Assembly (NCBI GenBank): GCA_036376775.1
Contig: DASUZP010000135.1
Location: forward strand, 1-13,091
Direction of reading: 5' to 3'
DNA length: 13,091 nucleotides
DNA from: VRUE01 sp036376775
GTDB taxonomy: Bacteria; Actinomycetota; Thermoleophilia; Solirubrobacterales; 70-9
Shown here: piece by piece, positions 1 to 7,262 of the stretch
Numbering within the stretch: position 1 is the stretch's first letter
How the letters are laid out: each line of letters opens with the position of its first letter
The notes under the pieces: model-generated
Seen by the model: only the letters and a program-made list of their open reading frames with translations
What the model was told of the DNA's origin: nothing
Database searches by the model: none
Translations under genes and position numbers: made by a program

Positions 1-1
1 C

Positions 2-253
2 GAGCTCGGCTCGTACCGCCTCTACGACAACGACCTGGTCGACCGCGAGGACTTCGAGCGGATGTTGGCCGACGCCCGCGATCGCGCCGGGGCGATCGTC
101 GGCCGCATGCGGCGCGGCGAGATCCGCCGCGACCCGGGGCCGCGCCGCGGCCTGCGCGGCCACGACGTCTGCCCCGCCTTCTGCGACTTCGCCCCGATCT
201 GCCGCCGCGACCGGGCGCCCGCCGACGACGAGTCCGAGTGGGAGGAGCGATGA
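2..253 (+). CDS. PD-(D/E)XK Fe-S nuclease / helicase subunit, C-terminal fragment (AddB/AdnA-like)
   Basis: Only the last 83 codons are in the window; the gene enters from the left edge in frame 2. Near the end is a cysteine cluster, CPAFCDFAPIC (C-x3-C-x5-C), followed by basic residues. In AddB, Cas4 and related RecB-family nucleases such a cluster supplies the last three ligands of a 4Fe-4S cluster that staples the nuclease domain; the first cysteine lies far upstream and is not visible here. The preceding stretch is helical and Arg/Glu-rich, as expected at the end of this domain. The stop TGA at 251-253 overlaps the ATG of the next gene (ATGA), so the two subunits are probably translationally coupled. 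By family and context it should be the partner of the downstream helicase-nuclease in DNA-end resection for recombinational repair. Whether it is an AddB-type (inactivated helicase) or AdnA-type (active helicase) subunit cannot be seen from this fragment. Confidence 0.8.
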   Translation, partial: ELGSYRLYDNDLVDREDFERMLADARDRAGAIVGRMRRGEIRRDPGPRRGLRGHDVCPAFCDFAPICRRDRAPADDESEWEER

Positions 254-3200
254 GTCGCCGCACGCCGACCCCGGAGCAGTCGCGGGCGATCGAGGCCGGC
301 GGCCACGACGTCCTGGTGGAGGCCGGCGCCGGCACCGGCAAGACCGGGGTGATGGTCGACCGCTACTGCCGCCTCGTCTGCGATCTGGAGGTCCCCACCG
401 ACGCGGTGCTCGCCTTCACCTTCACCGACAAGGCGGCGACCGAGCTGCGGCAGCGGATCCGCGGGGCGCTGGAGCTGCGCGCCGGGGAAGGGTCGCGGCG
501 CGCCCAGGCGCTGCTGGCGACGCTCGGCGGCGCCTGGGTGACGACCATCCACGGCTTCTGCAACCGCCTGCTCGCCGGCCACCCGGTCGCCGCCGGGGTC
601 GACCCGCGGTTCCGCGTCCTCGACGGACCGGAGGCCGAGCGGGCGGCGCGCGAGGCCTTCGACGATGCCCTGGTGGAATTCCTCGCCGCCGGCGAGGCGG
701 CGCGCGAGCGGACCGTCGCCGCCTTCGAGATCGGCGGCCTGCGGGCGATCGTCAGCGGAGTCCACGCCGAGCTGCGCAGCCGCGGGGTCGCCGCGCCGCG
801 CCTGCCCGAGCCGCCGCCCACCGACCCCGCCGCGGCCGTCCGCCACGCCGCCGCGGTGGCGGCGGAGACGCTCGAGGAGCTGAAGCCCACCGACTCCAAT
901 CGCGAAGCGCTCGAGCGGGCGCTGGCCACGCTCGACGCCGGCGGAGACCTCCCCGACCTCGACGAGCTGGTCGCGCTCAAGACCGAGAGCAAGGCGAAAG
1001 CGATGACCGCCTACCGGGAGGCGATCGACGCGGCGGTGGCCCGCGCCGCCGAGGCCGGCGAGGGGAACGTGGCCTACCGCCATATCGCCGAGCTGCTGCA
1101 GCTCTTCTCGCGGCGCTTCGAGGCGGTCAAGGAGCGCCGCGCGGGGCTCGACTTCGAGGACCTGCAGCTGCGCGCCGTCCGCCTGCTCGAACGCGAGGAG
1201 ATCGGCAACGCGTACCGGACCCGCTTCAGCCACCTGCTGGTCGACGAGTTCCAGGACACCAACCGGCTGCAGCTGCGGCTGATCGAGTCGCTGCGCGGAC
1301 CGCGCACCGAGCTGATGGTCGTCGGCGACGAGCTGCAGTCGATCTACGGCTTCCGCCACGCCGACCTCGACGTCTTCCGCGAGCAGCGACGCGCCGTCGA
1401 AACGAGCGCCGACGCGGAGGCGATGGAGCTGAGCGGCAACTTCCGCTCGCGCCCGGAGACGATCGGCGCGGTCAACGCGATCGGCGAGAAGCTGCTCGGC
1501 GAGGCCTTCCACCCGCTCCGCGTCGGCGCGCCGCCGCAGTTGCCGCAGCCGCCTGGCGAAGGGCCCGCGGTCGAGCTGCTGCTCACCGCCCGCGACGGTT
1601 GGGACGCCGAGGGGATCGACCTTGCCCCGGCGACCGACGCCGACACGCCGCCGAACCATCTGGCCGAGGCGCGCTTCCTCGCGGCGCGGTTGCGCGAGCT
1701 GGCCGACGGCGGCGTCGAGCGCGGCGAGATGGTCGTGCTGCTGCGCGCCTTCACCCACCTCGACGCCTACGAGGACTCGCTCGAGCGTGCCGGCCTGCGC
1801 CCCTACACGATCGGCGGCCGCGGCTACTGGTCCCAACAGCAGGTGGCCGACGTCTGCGCCCTGCTGGCGACGATCGCCAATCCGCTCGACGACCAGGCAC
1901 TGTTCGGCGCCCTCGCCTCGCCGGCCTGCGGCGCCGCGCCCGACACGCTCTGGCTGCTGCGCGCCGCGGCGGGACGGCGGCGACACGTCTGGCCGGCGGT
2001 GGAGCAGGCAGCGGGCCTGGACGAGGGGGAGCTCGACGAGCCTGAGCGGCTGGCGGCGATCCCGGAGCCGGAGCGAGTGCTGCTGCGCAACTTCGCGCAG
2101 ACCGTCGCGAGCCTCCGCCGCCAGGCCGGGCGGCTGTCGCTCGCCGGTCTGATCGACGTCGCCGTCACCCGGACCGGCTACGACCTCGCGGTCTTGATGC
2201 GGCACGCGGGCGAGGCGCGCTTCGCCAACGTGCGCAAGCTGATGCGGCTCGCCGGCGAGTTCGAGGCGCGCGAGGGACGCGACCTGCGCGGCCTGCTCGA
2301 CTTCCTCTTCGCCCGCGCCGAAGCCGACGCCGACGCGGAAGCGGCGAGCGCGATCGAGGGGCACGACGGGGTGCGGATCATGACCGTGCACAGCGCCAAG
2401 GGCCTCGAGTTCGGCGTCGTCGCCGTGCCCAACCTCTCGCGGCGGCTGCTCGCCGGCTCGCGCCTGCCGCCGCTGACGCTCGGCGCCGGGAGCGAGGAGC
2501 CACGGGTCGGGCTGCAGCTGCGACGCCTGGGCGCCGCCTCGATCAACCTCTACGCGCAGGAGGAGCTCTGCACGGAGATGCAGGAGCGCGAAGCGGCCGA
2601 GGAGCTGCGCCTCTTCCACGTCGCCGCGACCCGGGCGCGCGAACGGCTGATCCTGAGCGGTGTGGCGATGCCGAAACCGGGGCGGAACAAGCAGCCCGGG
2701 ACGGCGGCGATCGAGCGGATCATCGACGGCTTCGGGGTCGACCGCGAGGGCGACTCGGCGATCGCGGTCCCCGCCCCACAGGCGCGCGAGGGGTTGGATG
2801 CGAGCTTCGAGCCGTCGCAGATCGCCGTGCGCGTCAACCTGCCCTCGCCCGAGCGCGCGTCCGAGCTCACCGCGACGCGGAGCGAGCCGCGGCAAAAGAC
2901 GCCGCCGGGCGAGGGACGAGCGCCGTTGCTGGAGCGCCACCCGCCGACGGTCCCCAACCGTCCCCTCTCCTACACGGCGATCGCCGCCTACGGGGAGTGC
3001 GGCTACCGCTTTCAGATGGAGCGGGTGCTCGACCTCGGCACCGGGGCTCGGTCTTTCTCGCCCAACGGGATGCAGGGAACCAGCGCGGACGATCGAGCGG
3101 GGGTCGACCCCCGCCGAGAGGCCGCGGCTCGGGGCGCCGCCGTCCACTCCCTGCTGGAGTGGAGCCAGGCCAACGAGTGGCGGGAGCCCGCCGTGGAGCT

Positions 3201-3765
3201 GGCCCAGACCCATGCGCTCGCCGCCGGGCTCGGAGCGGCGGGCGACACCGACGCGCTGCTGACCCCGATCCGCGCCTGGCTCGGCTCCGATCTGCTGCGC
3301 GAGCGGATCCTTGCCGCAGGCGCTGCCTCCCGCGCCGAGGTGCCGCTGCTGCTCGGCATCGCCGGCGCGACCCTGCGTGGCTCGATCGACCTGCTGGTCG
3401 AGCGCGGGGACGCGCCGCCGCTGGTGGTCGACTACAAGACCGATCGCCTCAATGGCTCGGCGCCGAGCGAGCGCGCCGCGAAGTACGGGGCGCAGCGGGC
3501 GATCTACGCCCTGGCCGTCGCCGAGGCTCGCGAGGCAACCGAGGTCGAGGTCGCCTACGTCTTCCTCGAGCGACCGGAGGAGCCGGTCGTCGAGCTGCTC
3601 GACCGCGAGGCGATGACGCGTGGGCGCGAGGGACTTGCCGCCACGATCGCCAGAATCGCCGCCGGCGAATTCCCTGTCGCTGCGGTCGAGCGGCGCAGCT
3701 GGGAGCTCTGCCGAGAATGCCCGGCGCTGGGCCGCCTCTGCTCGGGGCCGGCGTCCGAGGGCTGA
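250..3765 (+). CDS. UvrD-type ATP-dependent helicase with C-terminal Fe-S RecB-family nuclease (AddA/AdnB-like)
   Basis: A 1171-aa superfamily 1A helicase fused to a nuclease, probably the motor subunit of a RecBCD-like double-strand-break resection complex. Helicase motifs run in order: Q-motif Gln10, Walker A AGAGTGKT 25-32, motif Ia around FTFTDKAATELRQRI, motif II DEFQD 332-336, motif III VVGDELQSIYGFRHAD 357-372, motif IV around GNFRSRPE, motif V TVHSAKGLEF 712-721, motif VI LFHVAATRARERL 788-800. The nuclease shows His966, Asp1047 (GSIDLL), Asp1061-x-Lys1063 (VVDYKTD) and QxxxY at Gln1082/Tyr1086. Cys917 together with Cys1154, Cys1157 and Cys1164 fits a 4Fe-4S staple. Length matches AddA (about 1200 aa). 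The ATG at 250 was chosen over the GTG at 238 because it follows GGAGG (241-245) and makes an ATGA overlap with the upstream stop. Which family name applies (AddA, AdnB or RecB-like) is uncertain; the helicase/nuclease activities are well supported. Confidence 0.92.
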   Translation: MSRRTPTPEQSRAIEAGGHDVLVEAGAGTGKTGVMVDRYCRLVCDLEVPTDAVLAFTFTDKAATELRQRIRGALELRAGEGSRRAQALLATLGGAWVTTIHGFCNRLLAGHPVAAGVDPRFRVLDGPEAERAAREAFDDALVEFLAAGEAARERTVAAFEIGGLRAIVSGVHAELRSRGVAAPRLPEPPPTDPAAAVRHAAAVAAETLEELKPTDSNREALERALATLDAGGDLPDLDELVALKTESKAKAMTAYREAIDAAVARAAEAGEGNVAYRHIAELLQLFSRRFEAVKERRAGLDFEDLQLRAVRLLEREEIGNAYRTRFSHLLVDEFQDTNRLQLRLIESLRGPRTELMVVGDELQSIYGFRHADLDVFREQRRAVETSADAEAMELSGNFRSRPETIGAVNAIGEKLLGEAFHPLRVGAPPQLPQPPGEGPAVELLLTARDGWDAEGIDLAPATDADTPPNHLAEARFLAARLRELADGGVERGEMVVLLRAFTHLDAYEDSLERAGLRPYTIGGRGYWSQQQVADVCALLATIANPLDDQALFGALASPACGAAPDTLWLLRAAAGRRRHVWPAVEQAAGLDEGELDEPERLAAIPEPERVLLRNFAQTVASLRRQAGRLSLAGLIDVAVTRTGYDLAVLMRHAGEARFANVRKLMRLAGEFEAREGRDLRGLLDFLFARAEADADAEAASAIEGHDGVRIMTVHSAKGLEFGVVAVPNLSRRLLAGSRLPPLTLGAGSEEPRVGLQLRRLGAASINLYAQEELCTEMQEREAAEELRLFHVAATRARERLILSGVAMPKPGRNKQPGTAAIERIIDGFGVDREGDSAIAVPAPQAREGLDASFEPSQIAVRVNLPSPERASELTATRSEPRQKTPPGEGRAPLLERHPPTVPNRPLSYTAIAAYGECGYRFQMERVLDLGTGARSFSPNGMQGTSADDRAGVDPRREAAARGAAVHSLLEWSQANEWREPAVELAQTHALAAGLGAAGDTDALLTPIRAWLGSDLLRERILAAGAASRAEVPLLLGIAGATLRGSIDLLVERGDAPPLVVDYKTDRLNGSAPSERAAKYGAQRAIYALAVAEAREATEVEVAYVFLERPEEPVVELLDREAMTRGREGLAATIARIAAGEFPVAAVERRSWELCRECPALGRLCSGPASEG

Positions 3766-4152
3766 CTACTCTGCTGGCGCGTAGCGATGGTGGATTGCAA
3801 GGGCGTTGCCGTCGGGATCGGCAAAGAACGCCTGGTGGCAGACACCGGAGTCGAGCGTATCGGCCTCGAAGGTGACGCCGCGCGATTCGAGCTCCGCCCG
3901 CGCGGTGGCGACGTCGTCGACGCGGAGCTCGATCGGGTGGTTGTTGGCCTGGAACTCGAGGCCGAACGCGTCGGACTGCATGACAGCTATCGTCAGGTTG
4001 CCGGTCTCGAACTCGACACCGGGCATATCGCCCCAGCGCTTCGACTCCGGCAGCCCGAGCACGCCACTGTAGAACTCGATGGAGCGGTCGAAATCCCGAG
4101 TCGCCACGGTGATGAAGTCGGTACCGGTGATGAGGGGATCGTTCGGGCTCAA
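3766..4152 (-). CDS. VOC (glyoxalase/bleomycin-resistance fold) protein lacking usual metal ligands
   Basis: A 128-aa protein with the two paired beta-alpha-beta-beta-beta units of the vicinal-oxygen-chelate fold: FITVATRDFDRSIEFYSGVL begins the first half and PIELRVDDVATARAELESRG the second, ending with the hallmark FADPDGNALAIHH. By eye alignment the usual metal-binding His in the first strand is Phe, the His opening the second half is Pro (or shifted by one), and the Glu after DPDGN is Ala. It may therefore bind a ligand without a catalytic metal. The start is a TTG that overlaps the xseB stop (TTGA); GAAGGG (4164-4159) lies 6 nt upstream, and no in-frame ATG gives a full fold. It is probably co-translated with xseB. 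Its stop codon directly abuts the stop of the convergent helicase gene. No substrate can be named. Confidence 0.85.
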   Translation of the reverse strand: MSPNDPLITGTDFITVATRDFDRSIEFYSGVLGLPESKRWGDMPGVEFETGNLTIAVMQSDAFGLEFQANNHPIELRVDDVATARAELESRGVTFEADTLDSGVCHQAFFADPDGNALAIHHRYAPAE

Positions 4153-4385
4153 GGGGTTCCCTTCGGGGCTGCCTCGAGTTTAGCCGCCAACTCGTCCAGT
4201 CGCAGCTCTTCGAGGCCCTCGCTGACCGCGTCCAGCTCGGCCGAGCAGTAGGTGACGAGCTCGCGGCCCTCGCGGCAGAGCTCGAGCGTTTCGCGCAGGC
4301 CGGCCTGGCCCGAGTCGAGCCGGTCGATGATCTGCTCCAGGCGCTCCACGGCGGCCTCGTAGGACTCCGGCTTCTCACTCATCAT
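4149..4385 (-). CDS. xseB: Exodeoxyribonuclease VII small subunit
   Basis: A 78-aa helical protein with the XseB signature ESYEAAVERLEQIIDRLDSGQAGLRETLELCREG, followed by a second helix and a short tail. In exonuclease VII several XseB copies coat and stabilise the long coiled-coil arms of XseA; the complex degrades single-stranded DNA from both ends into oligonucleotides. Two tandem ATG codons begin the gene (4385 and 4382). The GGGAG just upstream lies only 2 nt from the first but 5 nt from the second, so the second (77 aa) may be the real start. Both overlap the xseA stop TGA (4384-4382), and the xseB stop overlaps the TTG start of the VOC gene. This gives a tightly coupled xseA-xseB-VOC unit. 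Confidence 0.93.
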   Translation of the reverse strand: MMSEKPESYEAAVERLEQIIDRLDSGQAGLRETLELCREGRELVTYCSAELDAVSEGLEELRLDELAAKLEAAPKGTP

Positions 4386-5671
4386 TCACTCCCGTCGGGG
4401 TCGATCTCGGCGCCGACAGCGCCGTCGGCGAAGCGCAGTCTGACGCGCCCGGCGGCGATCGCCGCGGCGGTGCTGGTCACCGGCTCGCCTGCGACGTCCT
4501 CGGCCAGGGCGTAGCCACGTTCCAGGGTGCGCTCGGGTTCGTGGGCGCGGAACGCCACCTCGGCCCGTCGCAGCGCCTCGCGGCGGCTGTCCGCTTCCGC
4601 GCCGGCGGCGCGGCGCACGGCGCGCGAGAGGACGACGGAGGCGACCCGGCGCTGGAAGGCGCGGCGCTCCGCCAGGCCCCGTTCGGAGGCGGCGCGAACC
4701 TCGCGGGTCTTCTGGTTGAGCGCGATCCGCTCGCGCCGCAGGGCCCGGGCGGGGCCGCGGGCCAGGGCCACCAGGTGGCGGCTGCGACTGCCGACGGCGC
4801 CCTCCCCCGCCCGCCGCAGCGCCGCGGCGCTGCGCTCGAGGCCACCGCGGGCGGCGCGGCAGTCGAGCGGCACGGCGGCTTCGGCGGCGTGGGTCGGAGT
4901 CGAGCAGGCGACGGCGGCGACGTCGTCGATCAGGGTCGAATCGCGCTCGTGGCCGACCGCGCTGATCACCGGCACCCGCAGCATCGCCACGGTGCGGCAG
5001 AGCGTCTCGTCGCAGAAGGCCCAGAGGTCGGCGAGGCTGCCGCCGCCGCGGGTGACGACGATCGCCTCGACCGCCGGGGTCGCGGCGAGTTCCTGAATCG
5101 CCGCCCCGATCGCCGGCGCCGCGCGCCGATCCTGCACCGGCGCGAATCCCCAGACGACGGTTCCCGCCCAGCCCCGCCGCTGCAAACCAGCGAGCAGATC
5201 GCGGCGGGCGGCGCCGCTCTCCGCCGTGACCACCCCGATCGTCCTCGGCAGTCGCGGCCGCGCCAGCTGCTTCTGCAGCTCGAACAGGCCCTCCGAACGC
5301 AGCTGTTTGCGCAGGGCATCGAGGCGGGCAAGCAGGTCGCCCTCGCCGGCCAGACGCACCTGCGTCGCCCGGAAGGCAAAGCTCGGCGAGGCCTGACCGC
5401 CGCCGGGGTAGTAATCGGGACCGCCGCCGATCACGACTTCGGCGCCGTCGCGCAGGCCGCCGGGCGGCAGGCCGGCCTTTTCCAGGTCGTCGAGCCAGAT
5501 CGCGCAGGGGACGGCGCCCTCGGCGTCGCGCAGCTCGAAGTAGGCCTGGACCTTGCTGCGCGAGACGCCGGTCACCTCGCCGACCAGGCGCACGCGCGCC
5601 CGCCGGCGCAGCTCCTCCTGCAGCTTGCGGGCGTAGCGCCCGACTGGAAACGGCCCGGGTAGCTCTTCCAC
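4382..5671 (-). CDS. xseA: Exodeoxyribonuclease VII large subunit
   Basis: A 429-aa catalytic subunit of exonuclease VII. Residues about 5-105 form the N-terminal OB-fold (VRLVGEVTGVSRSKVQAYFELRD). The central catalytic domain has IGVVTAESGAARRD (145-158), VVTRGGGSLADLW (205-217), SAVGHERDSTLIDD (237-250) and STPTHAAE (257-264). Asp158, Arg208, His241 and Asp244 sit at a constant +3 offset from the residues I recall as essential in E. coli XseA (Asp155, Arg205, His238, Asp241). A long Arg/Ala/Glu-rich coiled coil follows, ending with the family motif ERGYAL and a small C-terminal beta domain. The usual VADLRAPTP is altered to VAAVACSTP. The GTG start at 5671 has no Shine-Dalgarno but follows a TAGCCT box by 7 nt; family N-termini begin close to here. 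It lies 10 nt after the HxlR gene and overlaps xseB. Confidence 0.95.
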   Translation of the reverse strand: MEELPGPFPVGRYARKLQEELRRRARVRLVGEVTGVSRSKVQAYFELRDAEGAVPCAIWLDDLEKAGLPPGGLRDGAEVVIGGGPDYYPGGGQASPSFAFRATQVRLAGEGDLLARLDALRKQLRSEGLFELQKQLARPRLPRTIGVVTAESGAARRDLLAGLQRRGWAGTVVWGFAPVQDRRAAPAIGAAIQELAATPAVEAIVVTRGGGSLADLWAFCDETLCRTVAMLRVPVISAVGHERDSTLIDDVAAVACSTPTHAAEAAVPLDCRAARGGLERSAAALRRAGEGAVGSRSRHLVALARGPARALRRERIALNQKTREVRAASERGLAERRAFQRRVASVVLSRAVRRAAGAEADSRREALRRAEVAFRAHEPERTLERGYALAEDVAGEPVTSTAAAIAAGRVRLRFADGAVGAEIDPDGSE

Positions 5672-5678
5672 GCGGCCG

Positions 5679-5684
5679 AGGCTA
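5679..5684 (-). promoter_or_regulatory. Candidate -10 box of xseA, overlapping the HxlR stop codon
   Basis: TAGCCT on the minus strand fits TAnnnT and ends 7 nt before the GTG of xseA, the spacing expected for a leaderless transcript. Its TAG is also the stop codon of the upstream regulator gene, so the TA is partly explained by that. No convincing -35 is visible. Confidence 0.35.
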
Positions 5685-6017
5685 CCCGGAGCGCCAGCGG
5701 CGGGCCCAGGACTTGAGCTCGGCGATCGCCGGACGCAACTCCACCCCCGCCTCGGTCAGCGAGTAGGTGACCCGCACCGGCGAGCCCGCTTCGACCCGGC
5801 GCTCGACCAGACCCTCGCGCTCGAGCTCGCGAAGGCGCTGCGAGAGCAGGCGGTCGGAGAGGCCCGGCACCGCCTTGGCAAGCTCGCCGAAGCGCAGCGG
5901 ACCCTCGGTCAGGGCAAAGACGATCGCCCCGGTCCAGCGTTTGCCGATCAACTCGATCGCGTTGTGGAAATGAGGGCAGACTCCGGGGGGCTGCTCTTGC
6001 GCGGATATGGCCTCCAC
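5682..6017 (-). CDS. HxlR-family winged-helix transcriptional regulator
   Basis: A 111-aa single-domain winged helix-turn-helix protein. The HxlR/DUF24 signature is complete: an N-terminal Cys14 in PPGVCPHF, the helix IELIGKRWTGAIVFAL, the recognition region RFGELAKAVPGLSDRLLSQRLRELEREGLV, and the wing ending VTYSLTEAGVEL. Proteins of this family bind as dimers and often sense electrophiles, quinones or oxidants through the conserved N-terminal cysteine. The GTG at 6017 is the only upstream start in frame; it has no Shine-Dalgarno but follows TAAGCT by 8 nt. A perfect CTTAC-n5-GTAAG dyad (6028-6042) overlaps that box and suggests autoregulation. It is divergent from the MarP-like protease gene and lies just upstream of xseA, so it could control both; the inducing signal is unknown. 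Confidence 0.9.
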   Translation of the reverse strand: MEAISAQEQPPGVCPHFHNAIELIGKRWTGAIVFALTEGPLRFGELAKAVPGLSDRLLSQRLRELEREGLVERRVEAGSPVRVTYSLTEAGVELRPAIAELKSWARRWRSG

Positions 6018-6025
6018 CGCGAACC

Positions 6026-6031
6026 AGCTTA
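6026..6031 (-). promoter_or_regulatory. Candidate -10 box of the HxlR gene (leaderless)
   Basis: TAAGCT on the minus strand, 8 nt before the GTG at 6017. It overlaps the palindrome at 6028-6042. No clear -35 hexamer is seen. Confidence 0.4.
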
Positions 6032-6042
6032 CTGAACGTAAG
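6028..6042. promoter_or_regulatory. Palindromic operator candidate for the HxlR regulator
   Basis: CTTAC-TGAAC-GTAAG is a perfect 5-bp inverted repeat with a 5-nt spacer in the 62-bp divergent gap between the HxlR gene and the protease gene. It resembles the TAC...GTA dyads described for DUF24/HxlR-type regulators such as YodB. It covers the candidate -10 box of the HxlR gene, so binding there would repress it. Confidence 0.55.
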
Positions 6043-6079
6043 TGACGGGCTCGGAGGCGCCGCCTGCTTGGATTCCCCT

Positions 6080-7225
6080 ATGACCGTTCTCGACTGGGCG
6101 ATCGTCGCGTTCACCATCGCCTTCGCCATGTGGGGCTACCGGCAGGGCCTGATCGTCGGAATCCTCACCCTGCTCGGGTTCGGCGCCGGGGCGCTGGCGG
6201 GCAGTCGGATCGGACCGCTGCTGCTGAACGACGGCTCCAACTCCCCCTATGCGCCGTTGTTCGCCGCCCTGGGAGCGCTGCTCGTCGGCGCCCTGGTCGC
6301 GGTGACGCTCGAGAGCCTCGCCCTGGGTGTGCGCGAGCGCCTGGTCCGGGGCCGCGTGCTTCACCTCGCCGACGGCGCCGGCGGCGCGGCGTTGATCTCC
6401 GCGGTGGCGCTCGGGCTGATCTGGGTCTTCGGCGCGGTGGCGCTGCACGCCCCGGGAACCGCGCAGCTGCGGGGCGATGTGCAGCGCTCGCTGATCCTGC
6501 GCCGACTGAACGACCTGCTGCCGCCCTCCGGACCGGTGATCAACGCACTCAATCGCGTCGATCCGGCGCCCTCGATCAGCGGCCCGACCACCCCCGTGGC
6601 GCCACCGGATCCTGCGATCGCGGCCGATCCCGATGTGCGCCGCGCCAGCCAGTCCGTGGTGCGCGTGCTCGGCACCGCCTGCGGCCTCGGCGTCGAGGGA
6701 TCGGGCTGGGTGGCCCGGCCGGGGCTCGTCGTCACCAACGCCCACGTCGTCGCCGGAGAGGACGACACCACGGTGACCACGGTCGACGGCGCTTCGCTCG
6801 ACGCCACGCCCGTCCGCTACGACCCGGCCAACGACCTCGCCCTGCTGCGGATCGACCCCTCGGTCCCGGCCCTGCGGATCGCCGCCGACCCGCAGCGAGG
6901 GACGGCGGGCGCCGTCCTCGGCTATCCCGAGAACGGTCCCTATGCGGTCGCCGCCGCCCGTATGGGCGACACCAGCACCGTGATCAGCGAGGACTCCTAC
7001 GGCAACGGGCCGATCGACCGCTCGCTCTCCTTCCTTCGCGGCAACGTCCGCAGCGGCAACTCCGGCGGCCCCCTGGTCGATTCCCGCGGCGAGGTGATGG
7101 CCACCGTGTTCGCCGCCACCACCTCCGGTCCCCCGGGCGGCTTCGCCGTGCCGAACGACGTGGTCCGACAAGCACTGCGCAACGAGGCGGCCGCCCCCGT
7201 CGACACGGGTCCCTGCACCGGTTGA
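6080..7225 (+). CDS. MarP-like membrane-anchored serine protease (CvpA-type domain plus trypsin-like domain)
   Basis: A 381-aa protein. Residues 1-125 form about four membrane helices of CvpA/colicin-V-production type (LDWAIVAFTIAFAMWGYRQG, LIVGILTLLGFGAGALAG, a third near 58-82, a fourth near 100-122). Residues about 190-375 form a chymotrypsin-fold protease facing the cell exterior, with triad His222 (TNAHVV), Asp252 (NDLALLRI) and Ser328 (SGNSGGPLV). The only two cysteines I find, Cys201 (TACGLG) and Cys379 (GPCTG), bracket the protease domain, as do the disulfide cysteines of mycobacterial MarP (Rv3671c), which is needed for acid resistance and acts on cell-wall hydrolases. ATG 6080 matches where such proteins usually begin; a TTG at 6068 (+4 aa) has GGAGG (6053-6057) 10 nt upstream and is a real alternative. 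It is divergent from the HxlR gene and followed after 37 bp by a penicillin-binding protein gene. Confidence 0.9.
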   Translation: MTVLDWAIVAFTIAFAMWGYRQGLIVGILTLLGFGAGALAGSRIGPLLLNDGSNSPYAPLFAALGALLVGALVAVTLESLALGVRERLVRGRVLHLADGAGGAALISAVALGLIWVFGAVALHAPGTAQLRGDVQRSLILRRLNDLLPPSGPVINALNRVDPAPSISGPTTPVAPPDPAIAADPDVRRASQSVVRVLGTACGLGVEGSGWVARPGLVVTNAHVVAGEDDTTVTTVDGASLDATPVRYDPANDLALLRIDPSVPALRIAADPQRGTAGAVLGYPENGPYAVAAARMGDTSTVISEDSYGNGPIDRSLSFLRGNVRSGNSGGPLVDSRGEVMATVFAATTSGPPGGFAVPNDVVRQALRNEAAAPVDTGPCTG

Positions 7226-7249
7226 GTAGTACACGACCCCTGCCAACAC

Positions 7250-7255
7250 TAAATT
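7250..7255 (+). promoter_or_regulatory. Candidate -10 box of the penicillin-binding protein gene (leaderless)
   Basis: TAAATT lies 7 nt before the GTG at 7263, in a 37-bp gap that is locally A/T-rich compared with its surroundings. No Shine-Dalgarno is present, so transcription beginning at the GTG itself is the simplest reading. Confidence 0.45.
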
Positions 7256-7262
7256 CTCGTCA

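Noticed and set aside
22..3213. A 1063-aa open frame on the minus strand, antisense to the helicase gene
   Set aside because: Long antisense frames are common opposite GC-rich genes. The translation is Arg/Gly/Leu-rich without motifs, while the plus strand has every helicase and nuclease motif.
4541..5662. A 373-aa plus-strand frame opposite xseA
   Set aside because: It is fully antisense to a clear xseA and has a composition typical of a shadow frame.
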